From: Actinomycetales bacterium
GTDB lineage: Bacteria > Actinomycetota > Actinomycetes > Actinomycetales > Actinomycetaceae
DNA: 7,951 nucleotides
NCBI GenBank assembly: GCA_012513625.1
Contig: JAAZBW010000009.1
Span: 1-7,951, forward strand
Direction: 5' to 3'
Shown here: positions 1-5,125 of the stretch, piece by piece
Layout: each line of letters opens with the position of its first letter
How positions within the stretch are numbered: the stretch's first letter is position 1
Notes under the pieces: generated by a model
Told to the model about the DNA's origin: nothing
The model's database searches: none
What the model saw: only the letters and a program-made list of their open reading frames with translations
Translations under genes and position numbers: made by a program

Positions 1-2
1 GC

Positions 3-1241
3 CTCGGGCTTGCGCTCGGCGCCCCGCACGTGGCCGTTGCGCTCGACCCCGCCGGAGCTGTGGTCCGGGCGTGGCCGGGCGTGGGCACCTCGCTCGCGCT
101 CCTCGGAGTGCTGCTCGCGGCGCTCGCGGGCGCGGACGGGATCCCGCACGTGCTCACCCGCCACCAGTTCGGCTGGCGTCACATCTCCGCGGGCCTCCTC
201 ACCGCCCTCGCCGCCGCGAGCGCACTGCTGGCCGCCGGCGCCTGGGTGGTAACCACCCGCGCGGACATCGCGGAGTTCCAGGCGCTCGCCCCCGCGCTGG
301 AGGAGTACACGCCCGCCGTGGCGCGCGAGCTCGCCGGCTCGCAGGAGCGCGCCCGCACCCTCGCGCTCACGGTGGACTCGGACGGCGCCGTCACCGCCTC
401 CCTCTGGCGCGGGGACGGCCCGCAGTTGCACCTGACCTCAACCGCGGCGGAGGCGCGCGTGATCACAGACCCGCTCGCGTTCGTGGTGTCGCCCACGGGC
501 GGGGCCGGCTTTACGGGGGATGGCGGTTCCGCGGGAGACACGACCACCAATGACGCGGCCACCAGTGCCGCCGCCGCGCCCGAGGCGGCCGCCAGTGGCC
601 CCGCCGCGCCCGATGCGGCCGCCAGTGCCGCCGCCGCGCCCGACGCCGCCGCCGCAGAGCTGGGCGCCCTCACGGCGCAGCTCTCCATGGGAGTGGCCCG
701 CACTGCAGGAGATGGGCTCGCGGCGCACGGCGTGGGCGTGGTCCTCGTCCCACCCAGCGCGGATCCGGGGGCGGACATGCGGCGCGGCGAGCTGGTGGCC
801 GCCCTTGACGCCACACCGGGCCTCGCCCGCGTGGGTGAGACGGAATCTGGCGTGGTCTGGCGCGTCTCCACCGACGAGCGTGAGGGAGCAGCCGCCTCGA
901 TCCACCGCCTCACGGTTCGGGAGCCGGACGGTCGGGTGTCGGCCTCGCTTCCCGCGGAGCCGATCGGCGCGCGCGTCACCATCCCGGAGGGCGCGAGCAA
1001 CCGGCTCCTCGTGCTTACCGAGCGCGTGGATGAAGGCTGGCAGCTCGAGGTGGATGGCGCCCGCGCCGTGCCCGCGCAGCGCGGCTGGCAGCAGGCGTTC
1101 CTCCTGCCCCCGGGGGGCGGGGAGGCCGCCCTCTCCTACGCGCCGCCGGGCCGGCCGTTCTGGATTACCGCGCAGGTGATCGTGCTTGGGGCGGCAGCGC
1201 TGCTCGCCGTCCCGGTGCGGCGCCGCCAGGAGGTGGAGTGA
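3..1241 (+). CDS. Membrane glycosyltransferase-type protein, C-terminal part (5' end outside window)
   Basis: The frame is open from the left edge (first full codon at 3) to TGA at 1239-1241, giving 412 visible residues; the GTG at 30 is internal, not a start. Two hydrophobic segments lie near residues 20-45 and 60-83 and a last one near 385-405 (FWITAQVIVLGAAALL), with a large region between them that probably lies outside the membrane. Residues about 185-217 form an Ala/Pro linker made of 10-residue repeats. In actinobacteria the gene directly upstream of a DUF5719 gene is commonly a ~1000-residue family-2 glycosyltransferase with a multi-spanning C-terminal half, and this tail fits that. 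The catalytic GT-A domain would lie to the left of the window, so the enzyme activity is inferred from context and not seen. The stop overlaps the next start by one base (TGATG), so the two are probably one transcript. Confidence 0.72.
   Translation, partial: LGLALGAPHVAVALDPAGAVVRAWPGVGTSLALLGVLLAALAGADGIPHVLTRHQFGWRHISAGLLTALAAASALLAAGAWVVTTRADIAEFQALAPALEEYTPAVARELAGSQERARTLALTVDSDGAVTASLWRGDGPQLHLTSTAAEARVITDPLAFVVSPTGGAGFTGDGGSAGDTTTNDAATSAAAAPEAAASGPAAPDAAASAAAAPDAAAAELGALTAQLSMGVARTAGDGLAAHGVGVVLVPPSADPGADMRRGELVAALDATPGLARVGETESGVVWRVSTDEREGAAASIHRLTVREPDGRVSASLPAEPIGARVTIPEGASNRLLVLTERVDEGWQLEVDGARAVPAQRGWQQAFLLPPGGGEAALSYAPPGRPFWITAQVIVLGAAALLAVPVRRRQEVE
555..644 (+). repeat. 30-bp in-frame tandem repeat, three copies, coding an Ala/Pro linker
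   Basis: Copies start at 555, 585 and 615, each beginning GCGGCC and ending CCGCGCCCGA plus one base, followed by a GCC-rich remnant from 645. The period is a multiple of three, so each copy adds ten residues: AATSAAAAPE, AAASGPAAPD, AAASAAAAPD. It lies in the presumed extracytoplasmic part of the glycosyltransferase-type protein and behaves like a flexible linker whose length can change by slippage without breaking the frame. Confidence 0.9.
1228..1233 (+). promoter_or_regulatory. Strong Shine-Dalgarno deciding the DUF5719 start
   Basis: AGGAGG lies 7 bases before ATG 1241 and inside the end of the upstream gene. It favours ATG 1241 over the in-frame GTG at 1238, which would leave only 4 bases of spacing. 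Confidence 0.85.
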
Positions 1242-2746
1242 TGTCCCTGCGGGCCGTTGGCGGAGCCCTCTCCGCCGTCCTCCTCCTCGCGGCGGGGGCC
1301 CTCACCTTCATGGCCGCCGAGGGTGTGGAGCCGCCCACCGCGGCCCCGGTTGCCCTCGGCACCGTGCACAACGTGCCAGCCGGAGTCACCCGGATCGCCT
1401 GCGCGCCCACGCCGCTGATTGCGGAAGGCGCCGTGGCCTACGATCCGGAGTTCAACCCCGTGCCCGCCACCTCCTCGGCCACCCTCGTGGCCGCCTCGGT
1501 TCCTCGAGGGGACGACGGCGCCGGGCCCGCCGCGATCGCCACCTCACCCGCGGGGGAGCCCACCGCGCTGTGGGGCACGGCCGCCCTGGTGGGTTCCGCG
1601 GACCCGGGCGCCGAGGCGGCCGTGGTGGTGGCCGAACCCCTCGAGGGTGTTGCCCCGCTCGCCGCGGCGGCCGGAATCTGGCGGAGCGACGCCGGAGACC
1701 TCCGCTCGCTCACCGCGCTGCCGTGCAGTGTGGCCCTCGCCGAGCAGTGGCTCGTGGGTGGCGCCACCGAGGTGGGATCCTCCGCCGCCCTCACGATCAC
1801 GAACCCGGGCGCCACCCCCGTCACGGTCACCGTGAGTGGTTGGGGCCCGCTCGGCCCGGTGGACCTGCCGATGCTCAGCGGCCTCGTGATCGCTCCGTAC
1901 GCCTCCGAGACGTACCTGCTCGAGGCCTCCGACTCCACGCTCGAACGCCTCGCCCTGCGGGTCCAGTCAGCCGGCGGCGCCGTGGGCGCGAGCCTGCTCG
2001 AAACCCGCCTCGACGGCCTCACCCCGCTCGGTACCGCCACCGTTGCCCCCTCCGCCCCGCCCGGCACGGCGCTGGTTGTGCCGGCCGTCTCGCTCACGGA
2101 CGTCCCCGAGGACGCGGGGGAGTCCGGGCTCCAGAGCTTCGTGCGGGTACTGAACCCGGGAACCGCGCCCGCCACGCTGACGCTCACCCTCCTCACCGCC
2201 GAGGGCGAGGTGGGGATCGCCGGCGCCACGGACGTCACGGTGGATCCGGGCGCCGTGTTCGATATCGCCATCGACGGACTTCCCGCCGGGGACCACTCCG
2301 TTGCGGTGGTCTCCGACCAGCCGGTGGTGGCGGCCGCGCACCTGGTACGGCACGCGAGCGACGGCGGAGCCGACCGTGCGTGGTCGGGTGCGGCCACGCC
2401 GTCGTCCCTCATGACGGTTGCGGTGCCCGGACTGGGGGCGCAGGCGGACGCAGCCACGCTCGTGGTGGCGAACCCCTCCGCGGAGGAGGTGGCCGTGCGG
2501 GTGACCCCGTACGGCGCGGATGGGGCTGCGGGCGAGGTCCGCGAGGTGAGCGTGCCGGCGCGTGCCTCGATCGGCGTTGTGGTGGAGGGGGCGCCGGTGG
2601 CGCTGCAGGTGGAGTCGGACGAGCCGGTGGCGGCCGCGCTCCTTTTGCGCGCGGGCATTGCTGAGGGCGAGTTGGTGGCGATCCTCCCGGCCACCCCGGA
2701 CGCGGCCACCGCACACGCGGTCACGGTCACCGTGCGGGAGGGCTAG
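1241..2746 (+). CDS. DUF5719 family protein, membrane-anchored or secreted
   Basis: 501 residues, about the usual size for the family. The N-terminus (MSLRAVGGALSAVLLLAAGA) is a short positive stretch followed by a hydrophobic helix to about residue 26, a signal peptide or signal anchor, so most of the protein should be outside the cytoplasm. Cysteines at 54 (TRIACAPTP) and 162 (LPCSVALAEQW) are in the positions expected for a disulfide. The motif EQWLVGG at 168-174 starts the conserved part. Three Asn-Pro turns at 188 (TITNPGATPVTVTV), 305 (VLNPGTAPATLTL) and 411 (VVANPSAEEVAVRV) sit in similar beta-strand settings about 105-117 residues apart, which suggests three repeated beta-sandwich domains. 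It is coupled to the upstream glycosyltransferase-type gene by TGATG. The molecular function is unknown; the pairing suggests a partner in envelope glycan assembly or export. The stop lies 9 bases from the convergent gene's stop. Confidence 0.85.
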   Translation: MSLRAVGGALSAVLLLAAGALTFMAAEGVEPPTAAPVALGTVHNVPAGVTRIACAPTPLIAEGAVAYDPEFNPVPATSSATLVAASVPRGDDGAGPAAIATSPAGEPTALWGTAALVGSADPGAEAAVVVAEPLEGVAPLAAAAGIWRSDAGDLRSLTALPCSVALAEQWLVGGATEVGSSAALTITNPGATPVTVTVSGWGPLGPVDLPMLSGLVIAPYASETYLLEASDSTLERLALRVQSAGGAVGASLLETRLDGLTPLGTATVAPSAPPGTALVVPAVSLTDVPEDAGESGLQSFVRVLNPGTAPATLTLTLLTAEGEVGIAGATDVTVDPGAVFDIAIDGLPAGDHSVAVVSDQPVVAAAHLVRHASDGGADRAWSGAATPSSLMTVAVPGLGAQADAATLVVANPSAEEVAVRVTPYGADGAAGEVREVSVPARASIGVVVEGAPVALQVESDEPVAAALLLRAGIAEGELVAILPATPDAATAHAVTVTVREG

Positions 2747-2755
2747 CTCCGCAGC

Positions 2756-3202
2756 TCAGTACTCCTCGGGATACTCCGGATCCACGTCCTGGGGATTCAC
2801 GCCCAGGAGCGCCGCAGCCTCCTCGGCCAGCACCAGCCCCACCAGCAACGGCAGCTCGTCCGGGCCCTCAGCCCGGGAAATCACCGGCCGCCGGTAGATG
2901 ACGATCCGGGCCGCCACACCGGTCCCACGGTCCGCCGGGAACGCCCGTCCAAGAGCCACCGTCCGGTACTCCCACGGGCTCGGATCCGAGGGCGGTATCT
3001 CCTCGACCCCGAACTCGGTCCCCTTCAGGCCCGGGTTGTGGGCGAGAAGCCGTGCGGCCGCCCGTGCCACCATCCGGTCGAACTGCTGGGCGCGTGTCCT
3101 CGCCGCGGGCAGGTTCGGGGGAATGAGGGGTCCGCGCAGGCCACGGCCGTGGCGGTCACGCCGCCGGGCGCCACGCCGGGCCGGGATGTCGGGAAGCTCC
3201 AC
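2756..3202 (-). CDS. Zincin/metallopeptidase-family protein (Rv3259-like) with eroded active site
   Basis: 148 residues from GTG 3202; an upstream in-frame GTG at 3235 would add 11 residues. I prefer 3202 because a TACGAT -10 box ends 6 bases before it, leaving no leader. The motif RGPLIPP (23-29), the 'QQFDRM' helix and the strand RIVIYRRPV match the small actinobacterial proteins usually annotated 'metallopeptidase family protein' (PF06262). Active members carry HExxHHFG; here the equivalent stretch (127-135) reads EEAAALLGV, with no histidine, so zinc-dependent proteolysis is unlikely. From memory, the M. tuberculosis homologue Rv3259 is likewise degenerate here and shares the acidic DP-rich tail, so this is probably an inherited state and not recent decay. 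It lies next to DUF3499, as in many actinobacteria, and is divergent from it. The role is unknown. Confidence 0.8.
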   Translation of the reverse strand: MELPDIPARRGARRRDRHGRGLRGPLIPPNLPAARTRAQQFDRMVARAAARLLAHNPGLKGTEFGVEEIPPSDPSPWEYRTVALGRAFPADRGTGVAARIVIYRRPVISRAEGPDELPLLVGLVLAEEAAALLGVNPQDVDPEYPEEY

Positions 3203-3208
3203 CCACCT

Positions 3209-3214
3209 ATCGTA
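3209..3214 (-). promoter_or_regulatory. Putative -10 box, leaderless start of the zincin-like gene
   Basis: TACGAT on the minus strand (TANNNT pattern) ends 6 bases before GTG 3202, the spacing at which transcription would begin at or next to the start codon. No clear -35 is seen, and no Shine-Dalgarno is needed or present for this start. The assignment rests on sequence pattern only. Confidence 0.5.
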
Positions 3215-3250
3215 GGGCGAGCCGATGGGCGCCACGCCGCCGGGGAGGGG

Positions 3251-3256
3251 TAGCCT
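3251..3256 (+). promoter_or_regulatory. Putative -10 box, leaderless start of DUF3499 gene
   Basis: TAGCCT (TANNNT) ends 8 bases before GTG 3265. Transcription would start within a base or two of the start codon. It lies 36 bases from the minus-strand -10 box at 3209-3214, so the two promoters are back to back in a very compact region. Confidence 0.5.
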
Positions 3257-3264
3257 CAGGGACT

Positions 3265-3669
3265 GTGAGAGTCAGCCGCCAGTGTTCCCGCAGCACATGC
3301 ACGCACCCCGCTGTTGCCACCCTCACCTACGACTACACGGATTCCACCGCCGTCCTCGGCCCGCTCTCCACCAGCGCGGAGCCGCACGCGTACGATCTGT
3401 GCCAGCGCCACGCTGAATCGCTCACCGTGCCGCGTGGCTGGCAGGTGGTCCGGCTTGCCACCGAATTCGAGCCCGCCCCACCCAGTGACGACGACATCAC
3501 CGCCCTCGCGGACGCCGTCCGTGAAGCGTCACGCCACCGTCCGCAGGTTCGCGCGGCTGACCGGGTCCCTCGCGGATCCGTGGTACCCGTGACCCACCCC
3601 GTGGAAGATCCTGCCCTCCTGCGGCGCGCCGCATTCCGGGTGGTCGAAGGAGGCATGACCGATGACTGA
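3265..3669 (+). CDS. DUF3499 family protein, putative zinc-binding
   Basis: 134 residues. The first half is highly characteristic of the family: CSRSTC near the start, then PAVATLTYDYTDSTAVLGPL, then an EPHAYDLCQRHAE segment and TVPRGWQVVRL. Cys7, Cys12, Cys46 and His49 (CxxxxC and CxxH) are spaced like a small zinc-ribbon-type site; this is inference, as no function has been shown that I know of. The C-terminal half (about 75-134) is a variable, charged tail. The GTG at 3265 is chosen because it is the only start before the first Cys motif and has a -10 box just upstream, implying a leaderless mRNA. It overlaps the next gene by 8 bases, so the two are co-transcribed and probably translationally coupled. 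Confidence 0.9.
   Translation: MRVSRQCSRSTCTHPAVATLTYDYTDSTAVLGPLSTSAEPHAYDLCQRHAESLTVPRGWQVVRLATEFEPAPPSDDDITALADAVREASRHRPQVRAADRVPRGSVVPVTHPVEDPALLRRAAFRVVEGGMTDD
3647..3653 (+). promoter_or_regulatory. Shine-Dalgarno for the Trm112-like gene
   Basis: AAGGAGG lies within the last codons of the DUF3499 gene, 8 bases before ATG 3662. It supports translation starting at 3662 and not at the ATG at 3655, which is in the DUF3499 frame. Confidence 0.8.
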
Positions 3670-3883
3670 TTCACCGATCTCACCGACGGCGGGGGACCTC
3701 CCAGAGTGGGTGCGCGGCGCCCTGCGCTGCCCCGAGACCAAGGCCGAACTGGTGGACGCGGAGGGGCCGGACGGCCCCGAGCTCGTCTCCACGGATCCCG
3801 CCGAGCCGCTCGCCTACCCCGTACGTGGCGGCGTGCCGATCATGCTGCCGGACGAGGCGCGCGCCCCGGGCGCGGCCGACTGA
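3662..3883 (+). CDS. Trm112-like small protein (UPF0434 type)
   Basis: 73 residues. The motif LRCPETKAELV at 21-31 and LAYPVRGGVPIML at 50-62 are the two halves of the Trm112/YcaR-type mini zinc-ribbon fold. Canonical members begin with CPxC and carry further cysteines; here only Cys23 remains and the second position is Lys, so the protein probably folds without zinc. Single-cysteine forms of this family are common in actinobacteria as far as I recall. Trm112 homologues act as partners that stabilise methyltransferases; no partner is evident here. It overlaps the DUF3499 gene by 8 bases. In many relatives a phosphomannomutase gene sits between these two genes; it is absent at this site. Confidence 0.8.
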   Translation: MTDSPISPTAGDLPEWVRGALRCPETKAELVDAEGPDGPELVSTDPAEPLAYPVRGGVPIMLPDEARAPGAAD

Positions 3884-3886
3884 CCT

Positions 3887-3900
3887 GGAGGACCACCTCC
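3887..3900 (+). terminator. Small hairpin after the Trm112-like gene, weak terminator candidate
   Basis: GGAGG and CCTCC pair around an ACCA loop, 3 bases after the stop codon. There is no T tract, so factor-independent termination is doubtful; it could still be a 3'-end stabiliser. Confidence 0.25.
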
Positions 3901-3902
3901 TG

Positions 3903-3936
3903 TCGAGCGTGCTGATGCTGTAGAGCGTGCTGATGC
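3903..3936. repeat. Short direct repeat, 16 bp twice at 18-bp spacing
   Basis: TCGAGCGTGCTGATGC (3903-3918) and TAGAGCGTGCTGATGC (3921-3936) differ at one base. They fill most of the 56-bp gap between the convergent Trm112-like and RDD genes. No function is evident; a local duplication by slippage is the simplest reading. Confidence 0.75.
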
Positions 3937-3939
3937 CCG

Positions 3940-4764
3940 TCAGTTCCGGGCGTCCTGCACGCCGTGGGGCAGCGCTGCGAGCGCCGCCAGCTCCGCATCG
4001 TCAGAGGCGAGCTGATCCAGCGCCACGGCATACTCCCGATCCCGACGCGTCGCCAGCACCGCGGCCAGGAACCGCTCCGGATGCGTTCCTGCGGGCGGGC
4101 GCGGCGCCACAAACTGCTCCACCTCGGCGGCCAGCTGCAGTCCGAGTTCCTGACGCGTGGCCGGAGTGAGCGATCCCGTGCGCGCCAGGTACTTGCGCGC
4201 ATACAGCGAGACGCGGTCCGGGAGCGCTCGCATGTCCGCGTTCGCTGCCCACGCCTCCAGCTCCGGCGGGCACACGATCGGGAGGTCGACCTCCTCCGTG
4301 CCGCCGATCCGTGCCACGTAGGTGCCGGCCATCATGTCACCGAGCCGCTTGGAGCGTTTGTTCAGGCTCGCGGCGGTGAGCGCAATGGTTCCGAAGCTGA
4401 GCGCGATCTCGATGTACGCGGAGGCCCAGCGGGTCAGGGCGTGGCGGAATGAGATCGGTCCGCCGTCATCGCGCACCACGCGGGTGCCCATCACGAACTT
4501 GCCGAGCGAACGGCCGCGCGTGGCAGTCTCGATCGTGGTGGGGATCACCAGGATGATGAACGAGATCGTGAGCACAGCGAACGTGCCAGCCTGCGCCTCG
4601 TTGAACCTCAGCTGGTCCGAGAAGATCGCCGCCAGCAGGAGCAGCACCAGCACGTAGAACCCGAAATCAATGAGCGTGGACACGGCGCGCGTCATCACCG
4701 ACGCCGGCCGCGCCTCAATCGCGACGGCCTCACCCGTCATGATCACGTCGAGCTGTTCGCTCAC
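3940..4764 (-). CDS. RDD family membrane protein
   Basis: 274 residues from GTG 4764, which has AGGAGG 5 bases upstream and a TAGGCT -10 box before that. The frame stays open far upstream (to 5397), but that part is read through intergenic repeats and is not coding. Domains: RDD signature Arg26...Asp33 at the start of the first membrane helix (about 31-49), second helix about 62-80, the family motif GRSLGKFVMGTRVV (84-97) with DDGG, third helix about 116-134, then KRLGDMMAGTYVA. Residues about 155-274 are a soluble, helix-rich tail of charged and Ala-rich sequence, also present in actinobacterial RDD proteins encoded next to SpoIIM-like proteins. It lies divergent from the SpoIIM-like gene and near DUF58, a conserved actinobacterial neighbourhood. 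Its activity is unknown; some RDD proteins act as Na+/H+ antiporters, but that cannot be transferred here. Confidence 0.92.
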   Translation of the reverse strand: MSEQLDVIMTGEAVAIEARPASVMTRAVSTLIDFGFYVLVLLLLAAIFSDQLRFNEAQAGTFAVLTISFIILVIPTTIETATRGRSLGKFVMGTRVVRDDGGPISFRHALTRWASAYIEIALSFGTIALTAASLNKRSKRLGDMMAGTYVARIGGTEEVDLPIVCPPELEAWAANADMRALPDRVSLYARKYLARTGSLTPATRQELGLQLAAEVEQFVAPRPPAGTHPERFLAAVLATRRDREYAVALDQLASDDAELAALAALPHGVQDARN

Positions 4765-4769
4765 CGCGC

Positions 4770-4775
4770 CCTCCT
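4770..4775 (-). promoter_or_regulatory. Shine-Dalgarno deciding the RDD start
   Basis: AGGAGG on the minus strand lies 5 bases before GTG 4764. It fixes the RDD start and excludes the longer upstream reading frame. Confidence 0.8.
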
Positions 4776-4784
4776 CACCCGCCC

Positions 4785-4790
4785 AGCCTA
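4785..4790 (-). promoter_or_regulatory. Putative -10 box of the RDD gene
   Basis: TAGGCT (TANNNT) on the minus strand. Transcription would begin near 4778, giving a leader of about 14 bases that contains the AGGAGG. No convincing -35 element is visible. The 17-bp repeat and 58-bp array lie just upstream. Confidence 0.45.
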
Positions 4791-4824
4791 CGGGAGGGTG
4801 GGCGCGGACCTGCAGTGGGTGCGG

Positions 4825-4841
4825 GGGTGTGGACAGAGCCC
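4825..4841. repeat. 17-bp direct repeat, left copy
   Basis: GGGTGTGGACAGAGCCC, identical to the copy at 5067-5083, 242 bp away. The pair brackets the 58-bp tandem array. Both copies are followed within a few bases by CGACGACG. Confidence 0.9.
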
Positions 4842-4854
4842 CCGACGACGGAGC

Positions 4855-5041
4855 GAGCGTTCCGTACCCACGGCTGGGCGACGTCGTCGGGACGGCCCAC
4901 CGGTGGCGGAGGGAGCGTTCCGTACCCACGGTTGGCCGACGTCGTTGGGACGGCCTATCGGCGGCGGAGGGAGCGTTCCGTACCCACGGTTGGCCGACGT
5001 CGTCGGGACGGCCTATCGGCGGCGGAGGGAGCGTTCCGTAC
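4855..5041. repeat. 58-bp tandem repeat array, three copies plus a 13-bp stub
   Basis: Copies start at 4855, 4913 and 4971, each opening with GAGCGTTCCGTACCCACGG; a stub GAGCGTTCCGTAC is at 5029-5041. A partial, diverged tail of a further copy may precede 4855. Copies 2 and 3 differ at one base (4935 region); copy 1 differs from them at about five or six. Each copy carries CCGACGTCGTCGG or a near variant, a 5-bp stem with a 3-base loop. The period of 58 is not a multiple of three, yet no stop codons fall in several frames, so long spurious reading frames cross it on both strands. It fills the centre of the divergent RDD/SpoIIM-like promoter region. Its function is unknown. Confidence 0.93.
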
Positions 5042-5066
5042 GGGAGACGAGTGAGGCGCCCGGCAC

Positions 5067-5083
5067 GGGTGTGGACAGAGCCC
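5067..5083. repeat. 17-bp direct repeat, right copy
   Basis: Exact copy of 4825-4841 on the same strand, just after the end of the 58-bp array and 42 bases before the SpoIIM-like start. Confidence 0.9.
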
Positions 5084-5113
5084 GGCGGGCGACGACGCGG
5101 GGCGTGCCTGTGG

Positions 5114-5119
5114 CAGAGT
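5114..5119 (+). promoter_or_regulatory. Weak putative -10 box, leaderless start of SpoIIM-like gene
   Basis: CAGAGT ends 6 bases before GTG 5126, the same spacing as the -10 box of the zincin-like gene, but the first T of TANNNT is replaced by C. There is no Shine-Dalgarno before this start, which is consistent with a leaderless mRNA. Tentative. Confidence 0.3.
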
Positions 5120-5125
5120 GGGCGC

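Noticed and set aside
179..1000. Long minus-strand open frames opposite the glycosyltransferase-type and DUF5719 genes (also 1438-2730)
   Set aside because: They are low-complexity Ala/Ser/Arg-rich antisense shadows caused by high G+C content, with no recognisable domain or ribosome site.
2740..2765. Bidirectional terminator between the convergent DUF5719 and zincin-like genes
   Set aside because: Only a 4-bp AGCT/AGCT stem with a CCGC loop is present and there is no T tract on either strand.
4828..4836. TGTGGACAG in both 17-bp repeats as DnaA boxes of a replication origin
   Set aside because: It is one base off the TGTGGACAA consensus, only two copies are present, and there is no AT-rich region or dnaA/dnaN context.
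4670..5125. N-terminal extension of the SpoIIM-like gene on the plus strand
   Set aside because: The open frame overlaps the RDD gene and crosses the repeats; family similarity begins only after GTG 5126.
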